A stretch of 64,000 nt of DNA from Pseudomonas gregormendelii (GTDB lineage Bacteria; Pseudomonadota; Gammaproteobacteria; Pseudomonadales; Pseudomonadaceae). Shown piece after piece: positions 42,625 through 52,360 of this stretch. The notes beneath the pieces were generated by a model. The model was not told the DNA's origin and made no database searches. It saw nothing but the letters and a program-made list of their open reading frames with translations. Numbering within the stretch: the stretch's first letter is position 1; every line of letters begins with the position of its first letter. The position numbers were made by a program, and so were the translations under genes. The stretch lies in the NCBI RefSeq assembly GCF_017114825.1, contig NZ_JADEVO010000031.1:1-64000 (forward strand). The letters run 5' to 3'.

Positions 42625-44547
42625 ATGAGTATCTTTAGCCACTTCCAACAACGCTTCGAGTCCACACGCCAGGAAGAACTCTCGCTGCAAGAGTATCTTG
42701 AGCTGTGCAAACAGGACCGCAGTGCCTACGTTTCTGCCGCCGAGCGTCTTTTGCTGGCCATCGGAGAACCGGAACTGCTGGACACCTCGACCAACTCGAG
42801 GCTGTCGCGAATCTTTTCCAACAAGGTGATCCGTCGCTATCCGGCCTTTGAAGACTTCCACGGGATGGAAGAATGCATCGACCAGATCGTGTCGTATTTC
42901 CGCCATGCCGCTCAGGGCCTGGAAGAGAAGAAACAGATTCTTTACTTGCTCGGCCCCGTCGGTGGCGGTAAATCGTCCCTGGCCGAGAAGCTCAAACAGC
43001 TGATCGAAAAAGTGCCCTTCTACGCGATCAAGGGCTCGCCGGTCTTCGAATCACCCCTGGGTCTGTTCAACGCCACAGAAGATGGCGCGATCCTCGAGGA
43101 AGACTTTGGTATTCCCCGGCGCTACCTCAATACCATCATGTCGCCATGGGCCACCAAGCGCCTGGCTGAGTTTGGTGGCGACATCAGCCAGTTCCGTGTA
43201 GTGAAACTCTATCCGTCGATCCTCAACCAGATCGCCGTGGCCAAGACCGAACCTGGGGACGAGAACAACCAGGACATCTCGGCGCTGGTGGGCAAGGTCG
43301 ATATCCGTAAACTGGAAGAATTCCCGCAGAACGACGCCGACGCCTACAGCTACTCGGGGGCCCTGTGCCGGGCCAACCAGGGCCTGATGGAATTCGTCGA
43401 AATGTTCAAGGCGCCGATCAAGGTGCTGCACCCATTGCTGACCGCTACCCAGGAAGGTAACTACAACAGCACCGAAGGCCTGGGCGCGATCCCGTTTACC
43501 GGGATCCTGCTCGCCCACTCCAACGAATCGGAATGGCACACCTTCCGCAACAACAAGAACAACGAAGCCTTCATCGACCGGATCTACATCGTCAAGGTGC
43601 CTTACTGCCTGCGCGTCAGCGACGAAGTGAAAATCTACGACAAGCTGCTGTTCAACAGCTCGCTGGCCAAAGCCCACTGCGCACCTGACACCCTGAAAAT
43701 GCTCGCCCAGTTCACCGTGCTCTCGCGCCTCAAAGAGCCGGAAAACTCGAACATCTACTCGAAGATGCGGGTGTACGACGGCGAAAACCTCAAGGACACC
43801 GATCCGAAGGCCAAGTCGATCCAGGAATACCGTGACAATGCAGGCGTCGATGAAGGGATGAACGGCCTCTCGACCCGCTTCGCGTTCAAGATCCTGTCCA
43901 AGGTCTTCAACTTCGACCCGCACGAGATCGCCGCCAACCCGGTGCATCTGCTCTATGTGCTGGAACAACAGATCGAGCAGGAGCAGTTCCAGGCCGAAAC
44001 ACGCGAACGTTATCTGCGGTTCCTCAAGGAATACCTGGCCCCGCGTTACATCGAATTCATCGGCAAGGAGATCCAGACCGCCTACCTCGAGTCCTACAGC
44101 GAGTATGGGCAGAACATCTTCGATCGTTATGTGCTGTATGCGGATTTCTGGATCCAGGATCAGGAGTATCGCGACCCGGAAACCGGCGAGATCCTCAACC
44201 GTGTAGCGCTGAACGAAGAGTTGGAGAAAATCGAAAAACCGGCAGGCATCAGCAATCCGAAGGATTTCCGCAACGAAATCGTCAACTTCGTACTGCGTGC
44301 CCGTGCCAATAACAACGGCAAGAATCCGACCTGGCTCAGCTACGAAAAACTGCGGGTGGTCATCGAGAAGAAAATGTTCTCCAACACCGAAGACCTGCTG
44401 CCAGTCATCAGTTTTAATGCCAAGGCCAGCAAAGAGGACCAGCAGAAACACAACGACTTCGTTACACGAATGGTCGAGCGTGGATATACCGACAAACAGG
44501 TACGGCTGCTATCCGAGTGGTATCTGCGGGTGAGAAAGTCCCAGTAA
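42625..44547 (+). CDS. prkA: PrkA-family serine protein kinase (YeaG)
   Basis: A 640-residue stress-related protein. The N-terminal AAA-like domain has a P-loop LLGPVGGGKSSLAEKL, and a C-terminal kinase-like PrkA domain follows. E. coli YeaG is induced by nitrogen starvation and in stationary phase. The gene begins 5 bases after GAGGTGA and heads a conserved three-gene series with the DUF444 and SpoVR genes. Kinase activity is reported for the family, not visible here. Confidence 0.94.
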   Translation: MSIFSHFQQRFESTRQEELSLQEYLELCKQDRSAYVSAAERLLLAIGEPELLDTSTNSRLSRIFSNKVIRRYPAFEDFHGMEECIDQIVSYFRHAAQGLEEKKQILYLLGPVGGGKSSLAEKLKQLIEKVPFYAIKGSPVFESPLGLFNATEDGAILEEDFGIPRRYLNTIMSPWATKRLAEFGGDISQFRVVKLYPSILNQIAVAKTEPGDENNQDISALVGKVDIRKLEEFPQNDADAYSYSGALCRANQGLMEFVEMFKAPIKVLHPLLTATQEGNYNSTEGLGAIPFTGILLAHSNESEWHTFRNNKNNEAFIDRIYIVKVPYCLRVSDEVKIYDKLLFNSSLAKAHCAPDTLKMLAQFTVLSRLKEPENSNIYSKMRVYDGENLKDTDPKAKSIQEYRDNAGVDEGMNGLSTRFAFKILSKVFNFDPHEIAANPVHLLYVLEQQIEQEQFQAETRERYLRFLKEYLAPRYIEFIGKEIQTAYLESYSEYGQNIFDRYVLYADFWIQDQEYRDPETGEILNRVALNEELEKIEKPAGISNPKDFRNEIVNFVLRARANNNGKNPTWLSYEKLRVVIEKKMFSNTEDLLPVISFNAKASKEDQQKHNDFVTRMVERGYTDKQVRLLSEWYLRVRKSQ

Positions 44548-44688
44548 GGGAGCTGCAGGCGGCAAACAACGAACCCTCCACAGACACGCGGTGTTTGCGT
44601 ATTTGTGGCCATATGTCGCGCGCCGCTTGTTTCTGAAGCTTCTGTCTTGCAGCTTGAAGCTTATGACTCGAAGCTCCCCGGAGGGCCT

Positions 44689-45960
44689 ATGAGCTATGTG
44701 ATCGACCGACGTCTCAATGGCAAGAACAAGAGCACGGTAAACCGCCAGCGGTTTTTACGGCGCTACCGTGACCACATCAAGAAAGCCGTCGAAGAGGCGG
44801 TGAGCCGGCGCTCCATTACCGATATGGAACACGGCGAGCAGATCAGCATCCCTGGTCGCGATATCGATGAGCCAGTGCTTCACCACGGCCGTGGTGGCAA
44901 GCAGACCGTCGTGCACCCGGGCAACAAGGAGTTCACCAGCGGCGAGCACATTGCCCGTCCACCGGGCGGTGGCGGCGGCAGAGGGCCCGGCAAGGCCGGC
45001 AACTCCGGTGAGGGCATGGACGAATTCGTCTTCCAGATCACCCAGGAAGAATTCCTCGAATTCATGTTCGAGGATCTTGAACTGCCCAACCTGGTCAAGC
45101 GCAACCTGACCGGTACCGACACCTTCAAGACCGTCCGCGCGGGCATCAGCAACGAAGGCAATCCGTCGCGGATTAACATCATCCGCACCCTGCGCTCAGC
45201 CCATGCACGGCGTATTGCTCTGTCTGGCAGCAGCCGGGCAAAATTGCGTGAAGCCAAGGAGGAGTTGCTGAGACTGAAGCGGGATGAACCGGACAACTTC
45301 GGCGATATCCAGGAAATAGAGGCAGAAATCGAAAAACTCAGTGCGCGCATCCATCGCGTGCCTTTCCTGGACACTTTCGACCTCAAGTACAACTTGCTGA
45401 TCAAGCAACCCAACCCCAGTTCGAAGGCGGTCATGTTCTGCCTGATGGATGTCTCAGGCTCCATGACCCAGGCGACCAAGGACATCGCCAAGCGCTTTTT
45501 CATCTTGCTGTACCTGTTCCTGAAACGTAACTACGACAAGATCGACGTGGTGTTCATTCGCCACCACACCAGCGCACGAGAAGTGGACGAGGAAGAGTTT
45601 TTCTATTCTCGCGAAACCGGCGGCACCATCGTTTCCAGCGCCCTGAAGCTCATGCAGGAGATCATGCAGGAGCGGTATCCAAGCAATGAGTGGAACATCT
45701 ATGCGGCACAGGCCTCCGACGGGGACAACTGGAACGACGATTCACCGATTTGCCGCGACATCCTGATCAATCAGATCATGCCGTTCGTGCAGTACTACAC
45801 TTATGTCGAGATTACCCCTCGGGAGCACCAGGCTCTGTGGTTCGAGTACGAACGCATTGCCGAAGCCTTCTCTGACACTTTTGCCCAGCAGCAACTGGTC
45901 TCGGCCGGGGATATCTATCCGGTCTTCCGTGAACTCTTCCAGCGCAGGTTAGTGACATGA
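44689..45960 (+). CDS. yeaH: DUF444/YeaH protein with VWA-like domain
   Basis: Partner of PrkA, 423 residues. A basic N terminus ([20 protein letters not shown]) and a Gly-rich stretch ([12 protein letters not shown]) precede a C-terminal von Willebrand A-like domain with a MIDAS motif [15 protein letters not shown]. The ATG at 44689 follows GGAGG. The spoVR ATG overlaps its stop (ATGA). Its molecular role is unknown. Confidence 0.92.
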   Translation: MSYVIDRRLNGKNKSTVNRQRFLRRYRDHIKKAVEEAVSRRSITDMEHGEQISIPGRDIDEPVLHHGRGGKQTVVHPGNKEFTSGEHIARPPGGGGGRGPGKAGNSGEGMDEFVFQITQEEFLEFMFEDLELPNLVKRNLTGTDTFKTVRAGISNEGNPSRINIIRTLRSAHARRIALSGSSRAKLREAKEELLRLKRDEPDNFGDIQEIEAEIEKLSARIHRVPFLDTFDLKYNLLIKQPNPSSKAVMFCLMDVSGSMTQATKDIAKRFFILLYLFLKRNYDKIDVVFIRHHTSAREVDEEEFFYSRETGGTIVSSALKLMQEIMQERYPSNEWNIYAAQASDGDNWNDDSPICRDILINQIMPFVQYYTYVEITPREHQALWFEYERIAEAFSDTFAQQQLVSAGDIYPVFRELFQRRLVT

Positions 45961-47519
45961 CCGCCAAAGAGCAGAAGCGCCAACCCATTTCCACCGGCTC
46001 CGAGTGGACGTTCGAGCTGATCCAGGCCTATGACCGCGAAATCAGTCGTATCGCCGCTCGCTACGCACTCGATACCTATCCCAACCAGATAGAAGTGATC
46101 ACCGCCGAACAGATGATGGATGCGTATGCATCAGTGGGCATGCCGCTGGGCTATCACCATTGGTCCTACGGCAAGCACTTCCTCAGCACCGAAAAATCCT
46201 ACAGCCGCGGCCAGATGGGGCTGGCCTACGAGATCGTGATCAACTCCGACCCGTGCATTGCGTACCTGATGGAAGAGAACACCATCTGCATGCAGGCACT
46301 CGTGGTAGCGCATGCCTGCTATGGCCACAACAGCTTCTTCAAAGGTAACTACCTGTTCCGCACCTGGACCGACGCCAGTTCGATCATCGATTACCTGGTG
46401 TTTGCCAAGCAGTACATCATGCAGTGCGAAGAGCGGCATGGCATCGACGCGGTAGAGGACCTGCTGGATTCCTGCCATGCGCTGATGAACTACGGGGTCG
46501 ACCGCTACAAGCGCCCCTACCCTATTTCAGCCGAGGAAGAACGCCGCCGTCAGAAGGATCGCGAAGAGCATCTGCAGAAGCAGATCAACGACCTGTGGCG
46601 CACCATTCCCAAAGGCGCGGACAAGTACAGCGAGAAGGACAATGCGCGCTTCCCCGCCGAACCTCAGGAAAATATCCTGTACTTTATCGAAAAACATGCA
46701 CCGTTGCTGGAGCCCTGGCAGCGTGAGATCGTGCGCATCGTGCGCAAGATCGCCCAGTATTTTTACCCGCAACGCCAGACCCAGGTCATGAACGAAGGCT
46801 GGGCCACGTTCTGGCATTACACGCTGATGAACGACCTTTACGATGAAGGCCTCGTCACCGATGGTTTCATGATGGAGTTCCTGACTTCTCACACCAGCGT
46901 GGTCATGCAACCGGGCTTCGACAGCCCGTACTACAGTGGCATCAACCCTTATGCCCTGGGCTTTGCGATGTACCGCGACATCCGCCGCATGTGCGAAAGC
47001 CCTACCGAGGAGGACTACCGCTGGTTTCCAGACATTGCTGGTACGGACTGGCTTTCGAGCATCAAATTCGCCATGAGCAGCTTCAAGGACGAGAGTTTCA
47101 TCCTGCAGTACCTGTCACCCAAAGTGATACGTGACCTGAAGCTGTTCAGCATTCTCGACGATGATCAAAAGGACGATCTGCTGGTTCCGGCCATTCACGA
47201 CGAAGGCGGTTACCGCACCATCAGGGAGACCCTGGCGGCGCAGTACAACCTCGGCAATCGTGAACCCAACGTGCAGATCTACAGCATCGATCGGCGCGGC
47301 GACCGCTCCCTGACCCTGCGCCATCAGCAGCACGATCGCAAACCGCTGGGCGAGTCGACCGACGAGGTTCTCAAACATCTTCACAGGCTGTGGGGCTTCG
47401 ATATTCATCTGGAAACCCTGCAAGGGGAGAAGGTGATGAAGACCCAACATGTGCCTCCCAAAGGCGAACACGCTGAAGGTGATTACGGCCGGCTGGACCT
47501 GGCTGTCATTCATCTTTGA
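45957..47519 (+). CDS. SpoVR-family protein (YcgB)
   Basis: A 520-residue protein of the SpoVR family, named for spore cortex formation in Bacillus but common in non-sporulating proteobacteria. It contains the conserved AMMDAY-like [26 protein letters not shown] and [14 protein letters not shown] (HExxH-like spacing without the exact motif). It is translationally coupled to yeaH. The link of all three genes suggests a stationary-phase or wall-related function. Confidence 0.93.
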   Translation: MTAKEQKRQPISTGSEWTFELIQAYDREISRIAARYALDTYPNQIEVITAEQMMDAYASVGMPLGYHHWSYGKHFLSTEKSYSRGQMGLAYEIVINSDPCIAYLMEENTICMQALVVAHACYGHNSFFKGNYLFRTWTDASSIIDYLVFAKQYIMQCEERHGIDAVEDLLDSCHALMNYGVDRYKRPYPISAEEERRRQKDREEHLQKQINDLWRTIPKGADKYSEKDNARFPAEPQENILYFIEKHAPLLEPWQREIVRIVRKIAQYFYPQRQTQVMNEGWATFWHYTLMNDLYDEGLVTDGFMMEFLTSHTSVVMQPGFDSPYYSGINPYALGFAMYRDIRRMCESPTEEDYRWFPDIAGTDWLSSIKFAMSSFKDESFILQYLSPKVIRDLKLFSILDDDQKDDLLVPAIHDEGGYRTIRETLAAQYNLGNREPNVQIYSIDRRGDRSLTLRHQQHDRKPLGESTDEVLKHLHRLWGFDIHLETLQGEKVMKTQHVPPKGEHAEGDYGRLDLAVIHL

Positions 47520-47530
47520 ATCCGTTAGTG

Positions 47531-47582
47531 CCTCCGGTGGTTCGACGCAAAGGTTATTCTGTCGAGCTAACGGAGGTTTTTT
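47531..47582 (+). terminator. Terminator-like hairpin containing the cca ribosome site
   Basis: CCTCCG (47531-47536) and TTCGAC (47541-47546) pair with GTCGAG (47561-47566) and CGGAGG (47571-47576), with a 4/4 internal loop. Six Ts (47577-47582) follow and abut the ATG of cca. CGGAGG is also the cca Shine-Dalgarno sequence. A competing pairing CCGTTAG/CTAACGG (47522-47528 with 47567-47573) would free part of it. Confidence 0.7.
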
Positions 47583-48806
47583 ATGCAGATTTATAAAGTC
47601 GGCGGTGCAGTGCGCGATCGCCTGCTGGGTATTCCGGTCACCGATATCGATTGGGTAGTGGTAGGCGCCACCACCGAAGAGATGCTCGCCAAGGGTTTCC
47701 GGCCCGTGGGCGCAGACTTTCCGGTGTTCCTGCATCCCAAAAGCGGTGAAGAATATGCCCTCGCCCGCACCGAGCGCAAAAGCGGGCGCGGCTACGGTGG
47801 CTTCACCTTCCATGCCAGCCCTGAAGTCACCCTCGAAGAAGACCTGATCCGCCGCGACCTGACGATCAACGCCATGGCCGAGGACGATCAGCAGAATCTG
47901 ACCGATCCCTACCACGGCCAGCAGGACCTGAAGGATCGCCTTCTGCGCCATGTTTCACCTGCGTTCGCCGAAGATCCGCTCAGAGTACTGCGCGTTGCCC
48001 GCTTTGCAGCTCGCTACGCCGGGCTCGGATTTACGGTGGCTCCGCAAACGCTGGAATTGATGCGCCAGCTCGCCGATTCCGGTGAATTGCAGGCGTTGAC
48101 GGCTGAACGCAGCTGGAAGGAAATCTCCCGCGCACTGATGGAAGACCAGCCGCAAATATTTATCGAGGTGTTGCGCGAATGTGGCGCGCTCAAGGTGTTG
48201 ATGCCTGAAGTCGACGCCCTGTTCGGGGTACCGCAACCGGAAGCCCATCACCCGGAAATCGACACCGGGGTGCATACCCTGAGCGTGTTGCAGCAGTCTG
48301 CCCTGCACAAGCTCCCCCTGACCGTGCGCTGGGCCTGCCTGCTGCACGATCTGGGCAAGGGGCTGACCCCCACGGAGGAATGGCCACGCCATATCGCCCA
48401 CGAGCACACCGGGCTGAAGCTGATCAAGGCGGTCAACGAACGCTTCAAGGCACCGAAGGACTGTCAGGAACTGGCGTTGCTGGTGGGGCAATACCACACC
48501 CATGGCCACCGCGCCCTGGAGCTGAAGCCCTCGACCTTGCTGGAACTGTTGCAGAGTTTCGATGTGTACCGCCGGCCACAGCGGTTTGAGGAGTTTATTG
48601 CGGCGTGCGAGATGGATGCGCGCGGGCGCAAGGGGCTGGAGCAGCGAAGTTATCCGCAGGCGGACTACCTGCGCGGGGCTGCAGCGGCAGCCCGCGGTGT
48701 GGCGGTTCAGCCGCTGCTGGAGCAGGGATTCAAAGGGCCTGAACTGGGAGAAGCGATCAAGCGCGAAAGGCTCAAAGCACTCAAAGCCTATAAGGAGCAC
48801 GCGTAG
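47583..48806 (+). CDS. cca: Multifunctional CCA tRNA nucleotidyltransferase
   Basis: Adds or repairs the 3'-CCA end of tRNAs. The 407-residue class II enzyme has [11 protein letters not shown] and TDIDWVV (catalytic carboxylates), [10 protein letters not shown], and a C-terminal HD domain ([14 protein letters not shown]) with phosphatase activity in homologues. The start codon lies directly behind the T6 tract of the hairpin that carries its ribosome site. Confidence 0.96.
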   Translation: MQIYKVGGAVRDRLLGIPVTDIDWVVVGATTEEMLAKGFRPVGADFPVFLHPKSGEEYALARTERKSGRGYGGFTFHASPEVTLEEDLIRRDLTINAMAEDDQQNLTDPYHGQQDLKDRLLRHVSPAFAEDPLRVLRVARFAARYAGLGFTVAPQTLELMRQLADSGELQALTAERSWKEISRALMEDQPQIFIEVLRECGALKVLMPEVDALFGVPQPEAHHPEIDTGVHTLSVLQQSALHKLPLTVRWACLLHDLGKGLTPTEEWPRHIAHEHTGLKLIKAVNERFKAPKDCQELALLVGQYHTHGHRALELKPSTLLELLQSFDVYRRPQRFEEFIAACEMDARGRKGLEQRSYPQADYLRGAAAAARGVAVQPLLEQGFKGPELGEAIKRERLKALKAYKEHA

Positions 48807-48809
48807 AGC

Positions 48810-48893
48810 AGATCAAAAGATCGCAGCCTTCGGCAGCTCCTACATGGATTGACGCAAATTCTGTAGGAGCTGCCGAAGGCTGCGATCTTTTGC
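48810..48893. repeat. REP pair, tail-to-tail, between cca and folK
   Basis: Two inverted REP units in the opposite order to the other pairs: GATCAAAAGATCGCAGCCTTCGG... then ...GTAGGAGCTGCCGAAGGCTGCGATCTTTTG. They fill the whole space between the convergent cca and folK and may serve as a terminator for both. Confidence 0.93.
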
Positions 48894-48895
48894 TA

Positions 48896-49414
48896 TTACA
48901 GCAGCTCAGCAGGCGTCAGTTGCTCACCGCGCCACTCAAACGCCACCGGGGCCAACACCTGATCAATCTGAGCTTCACTCCACAAGGTCGCAAAGCTTTT
49001 TCCTACACCCGGATGCACACGGTCCGGGGCAATCAGCGACAACGGCCACAACACAAAGGCATTTTTAAGAATTTCTGCCCTCGGCAGTACCAGGCCATCG
49101 AAGTTGCCCACCAGGTCACCGAACAGCAACACGTCGATATCCAGGGGCAAACCTCGGCGATCTGGCGCATAACGACCGTTATCCGCCTCGATAAACTTGA
49201 GCCGACGGTCCAGCTCGATTAACGGCAGATCAGTCCAGGCCGATACCACGAAATTGAAAAACGGCCCACTCTTGATGCCCACCGGCTGGCTTTCGAACAC
49301 CGCCGAGCAGCGTATATCCACCAGAAAACCCGCAAGGGCTTCCAGGCCCGCCTGCAGATGGGCTTCGCGCTCGATATTGCTACCGAGCCCGAGATAAACC
49401 TGGGTCAGCGACAT
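48896..49414 (-). CDS. folK: 6-hydroxymethyl-7,8-dihydropterin pyrophosphokinase
   Basis: Activates the pterin for dihydropteroate synthase in folate synthesis. The 172-residue protein has YLGLGSNIEREAHL, SAVFESQPVG and the metal-binding stretch LPLDIDVLLFGD. It overlaps folB by 10 bases, so both folate steps are translated together. Confidence 0.94.
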   Translation of the reverse strand: MSLTQVYLGLGSNIEREAHLQAGLEALAGFLVDIRCSAVFESQPVGIKSGPFFNFVVSAWTDLPLIELDRRLKFIEADNGRYAPDRRGLPLDIDVLLFGDLVGNFDGLVLPRAEILKNAFVLWPLSLIAPDRVHPGVGKSFATLWSEAQIDQVLAPVAFEWRGEQLTPAELL

Positions 49415-49761
49415 CCGCGCTCGATCTCCACACCCACACCCCCGGTCGCCGCGGGGACAGCACCTGGCTTGGTCAGTTTGAGCCGAACCCAGGTGATCTC
49501 GAATTCGCTCATCAGGACTTCCACCAGACGCTCGGCAAAAGTCTCGACCAGTTGGTACTGCGCCTGCTCGGCAAAAGCCTGGATGCGCGCTGAAACGCTG
49601 GCGTAATCGAGTGCCAGGGTCAGGTCGTCTCCCGCCGCAGCCGGGCGGTTATCCCAGGCAAAACTCAGATCCAGACGCAAGCACTGCCGGATGCCTCGCT
49701 CCCAGTCGTAGGCACCAATGACGGTGTCGACTTCCAGGCCCTCGATAAACACTCTGTCCAA
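49405..49761 (-). CDS. folB: Dihydroneopterin aldolase
   Basis: Cleaves dihydroneopterin to the substrate of FolK. The 118-residue protein begins [22 protein letters not shown] and has [14 protein letters not shown] in its C-terminal half. The start is TTG at 49761, 8 bases behind GGAGA; an in-frame TTG at 49785 would swallow that ribosome site. Divergent from plsY. Confidence 0.9.
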   Translation of the reverse strand: MDRVFIEGLEVDTVIGAYDWERGIRQCLRLDLSFAWDNRPAAAGDDLTLALDYASVSARIQAFAEQAQYQLVETFAERLVEVLMSEFEITWVRLKLTKPGAVPAATGGVGVEIERGCR

Positions 49762-49835
49762 GCACTTTTCTCCGCTGCACGACAAGGGCGCAATGCGCCG
49801 TTAGAATCAGGGCGTCCTCGCCCGGAATAGTTAGC

Positions 49836-50405
49836 ATGTTTTGGTTACTGGCGACTCTCGCCTACCTGCTCGGCTCGCTGTCCTTTGCCATCTTGCTCAG
49901 CCGCCTGACCGGTAATCCCGATCCGCGAATGAGTGGCTCGGGCAATGCCGGCGCCACCAACATGTTGCGTCTGGCCGGCAAGAAACTGGCGGTCCTGACC
50001 TTGATCGGAGACCTCTGCAAAGGCCTGGTGCCCGTATTGATCGCGGGTGTTGCCGGCCTTTCACTGCAGGAGCAAGCCTGGATCGGCGTCTGCGCCGTGA
50101 TCGGCCATCTGTTCCCGTTATACTTCCGATTTCGCGGCGGCAAGGGTGTCGCCACCGCTGCCGGGATGCTGCTGGGGCTTTACCCCCCAGCGGCATTACT
50201 GGCCGTTTGCGCCTGGCTGCTGACGTTCTACCTGACCCGCACCAGCTCGCTCGCCGCGTTGATTGCCACCCCTCTGACCCTGCCACTGCTGGCGTGGCAA
50301 GAGCCCGCTGCCCTGCTACCGATGAGCGCGCTTACCGGCCTGATTGTCTGGCGTCACCGTGGCAATCTACGCGACCTGTTTGCCGGGCGCGAACGGCATT
50401 TCTAA
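49836..50405 (+). CDS. plsY: Acyl-phosphate:glycerol-3-phosphate acyltransferase PlsY
   Basis: First acylation of phospholipid synthesis, using acyl-phosphate. The 189-residue membrane protein has about five helices and the three family motifs: [12 protein letters not shown] with [30 protein letters not shown], and a C-terminal RHRGNLRDL. Confidence 0.95.
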   Translation: MFWLLATLAYLLGSLSFAILLSRLTGNPDPRMSGSGNAGATNMLRLAGKKLAVLTLIGDLCKGLVPVLIAGVAGLSLQEQAWIGVCAVIGHLFPLYFRFRGGKGVATAAGMLLGLYPPAALLAVCAWLLTFYLTRTSSLAALIATPLTLPLLAWQEPAALLPMSALTGLIVWRHRGNLRDLFAGRERHF

Positions 50406-50439
50406 TTCAGCGCTGTGAGCGCCGTGCATCGCAGGCGGC

Positions 50440-51465
50440 TCAAAGCGCCGACAACTGTTCCATCGGCCAGCGGGCCTGCACACTGATCGCCAGGCTTTCA
50501 TGCTGGCCAGCCTGCAAACGCTGACAACCGGCAAACGCGATCATCGCACCGTTGTCAGTGCAGAATTCCGGACGCGCATAAAACACATCGCCTTGCATTT
50601 CGCCGAGCATTTTTTCCAGCGAGGTGCGCAGTGCCTTGTTGGCGCTGACGCCCCCAGCGATCACCAGGCGCTTCATGCCGGCCTGTTTCAGGGCGCGCTT
50701 GCACTTGATGGTCAAAGTCTCCACCACGGCCTGCTGGAACGCCAGCGAGATGTCGCAACGGGCTTGATCACCGTCGTCCCCGGCGCTCACGCACTGCTGC
50801 CAGGTGTTCAGCGCGAAGGTTTTCAAGCCGCTGAAGCTGAAGGCCAGGCCCGGGCGGTCGCACATTGGCCGCGGAAAGGTGAAACGTCCGGCGACGCCCT
50901 GCTCAGCCAGGCGCGAAATTTCAGGACCACCCGGATAGTTGAGCCCCATCATCTTCGCGGTCTTGTCGAAAGCTTCACCGGCAGCATCGTCGAGCGTCTC
51001 GCCCAAGAGGGTGTATTGGCCGATCCCGTCGACCTGAACCAACTGCGTATGACCGCCTGACACCAACAAAGCGACGAACGGGAATTGCGGCGGTTGCGAC
51101 TCCAGCATGGGCGCCAGCAAGTGGCCTTCCATGTGATGCACGCCGAGGGCCGGAATGCCCCAGGCAAAGGCCAGCGCCTGGGCACAAGACGCCCCCACCA
51201 GCAATGCACCGACAAGCCCGGGACCTGCGGTGTAGGCGATCGCGTCGATCTCGGTAGGCACGCAGTCGGCCTCGGCCAACACCTGACGAATCAAGGGCAG
51301 CATGCGCTTGACATGGTCACGCGAGGCCAGCTCCGGGACCACCCCGCCATAGGCGCGATGCAGGTCTATCTGGCTGAACAGCGCGTCGGCGAGCAGACCG
51401 CGCTCACTGTCGTATAATGCGACACCAGTTTCGTCGCAAGAAGTCTCTAATCCCAGTACTAGCAT
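50440..51465 (-). CDS. tsaD: tRNA threonylcarbamoyladenosine transferase TsaD
   Basis: Makes t6A at position 37 of ANN-reading tRNAs together with TsaB/E. The 341-residue protein has metal ligands H111 and H115 ([11 protein letters not shown]), the opening [15 protein letters not shown] and the ATPase loop VSGGHTQLV. It lies divergent from rpsU. Confidence 0.96.
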   Translation of the reverse strand: MLVLGLETSCDETGVALYDSERGLLADALFSQIDLHRAYGGVVPELASRDHVKRMLPLIRQVLAEADCVPTEIDAIAYTAGPGLVGALLVGASCAQALAFAWGIPALGVHHMEGHLLAPMLESQPPQFPFVALLVSGGHTQLVQVDGIGQYTLLGETLDDAAGEAFDKTAKMMGLNYPGGPEISRLAEQGVAGRFTFPRPMCDRPGLAFSFSGLKTFALNTWQQCVSAGDDGDQARCDISLAFQQAVVETLTIKCKRALKQAGMKRLVIAGGVSANKALRTSLEKMLGEMQGDVFYARPEFCTDNGAMIAFAGCQRLQAGQHESLAISVQARWPMEQLSAL

Positions 51466-51552
51466 GGGTTTGCGCCTTGTTTAGGCTGAATTCGAAGGCG
51501 CGCATAATAGTCGCCACGCGATGCCCCGACCAGCGGTTTTCGATCAGAGGCT

Positions 51553-51581
51553 TTGCATTCCGAGCGATGAGGGGTTAACAT
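51553..51581 (+). promoter_or_regulatory. Candidate promoter of rpsU-dnaG-rpoD
   Basis: TTGCAT (51553-51558) and TAACAT (51576-51581) with a 17-base spacer lie in the gap between tsaD and rpsU, about 85 bases before the rpsU ATG. The GC-rich discriminator CCGCAACCC fits ribosomal-protein control. Confidence 0.5.
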
Positions 51582-51664
51582 CCGCAACCCTTAAAAACCG
51601 ACGTCTTCAAGTGCTCTTTTGCCACGAGGATGTTGACCCCGGTAATGAATGAAGGTAGCTCTGG

Positions 51665-51880
51665 ATGCCAGCCGTCAAAGTAAAAGAGAACGAACCCTTC
51701 GACGTAGCTCTGCGTCGTTTCAAGCGCTCCTGCGAAAAAGCCGGTGTACTGGCTGAAGTTCGTAGCCGCGAATTCTACGAGAAGCCTACTTCTGAGCGTA
51801 AACGTAAAGCAGCAGCCGCTGTTAAGCGTCACGCCAAGAAAGTACAGCGCGAACAGCGCCGCGCCGTTCGTCTGTACTAA
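51665..51880 (+). CDS. rpsU: 30S ribosomal protein S21
   Basis: A 71-residue ribosomal protein near the anti-Shine-Dalgarno region. It starts [21 protein letters not shown] and ends in the basic [14 protein letters not shown]. It is the first gene of the macromolecular synthesis cluster. Confidence 0.98.
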
Positions 51881-51908
51881 TACACAGACGTTCGTAGCAA
51901 GCTTCTGC

Positions 51909-51934
51909 CAAGCCCGGCCCTCAGCCGGGCTTAT
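51909..51934 (+). terminator. Partial terminator after rpsU
   Basis: The stem AGCCCGGC / GCCGGGCT (51911-51918, 51924-51931) is followed by only TTA. A leaky terminator between rpsU and dnaG is known in the E. coli operon and lowers primase expression. Confidence 0.65.
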
Positions 51935-52360
51935 GGCATTTGCGGAAAACGCTTGATGCTTCACCGTCAAAGCCGCAGACGCGACCTAGACAAAATCCGC
52001 TTCACAGCGTCAGACCTGGCTCTTTTGCCAGCGGTGCACGTCTTTTCTGACGAGCCTTCCAAGGCTACTGACGAGCACACCCACTGATTCCTCTCACGAC
52101 GATCAGCCCAAGGCACCCTCTTGCGTGCCCGCTTATGAGCTATCCGAGGCCACCGACTGGCGGTAGCGGATTTCAGCGCAATATTTTCAAATGGTCGAAT
52201 ACTGATGGGTACTAACGTCAGTTGATTTTCGACAGATACACTTCCCTACGGCGATTACGCAAACGACAGGTTCGAGCCGCCTTAACACGCGCCTCAAGCA
52301 ACGGACCGCGCTCGCTCGCCGCAGGTTTTGGATCCATTCAGCGCAGATGACGAGAACGCC
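51935..52360 (+). other. Gene-free gap before dnaG
   Basis: About 425 bases without a credible frame. In PAO1 I recall a GatB/YqeY gene between rpsU and dnaG; no sequence with its start or coding character is seen here. TTGATT near 52222 could be a -35 box for dnaG but no good -10 follows it. Confidence 0.6.
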
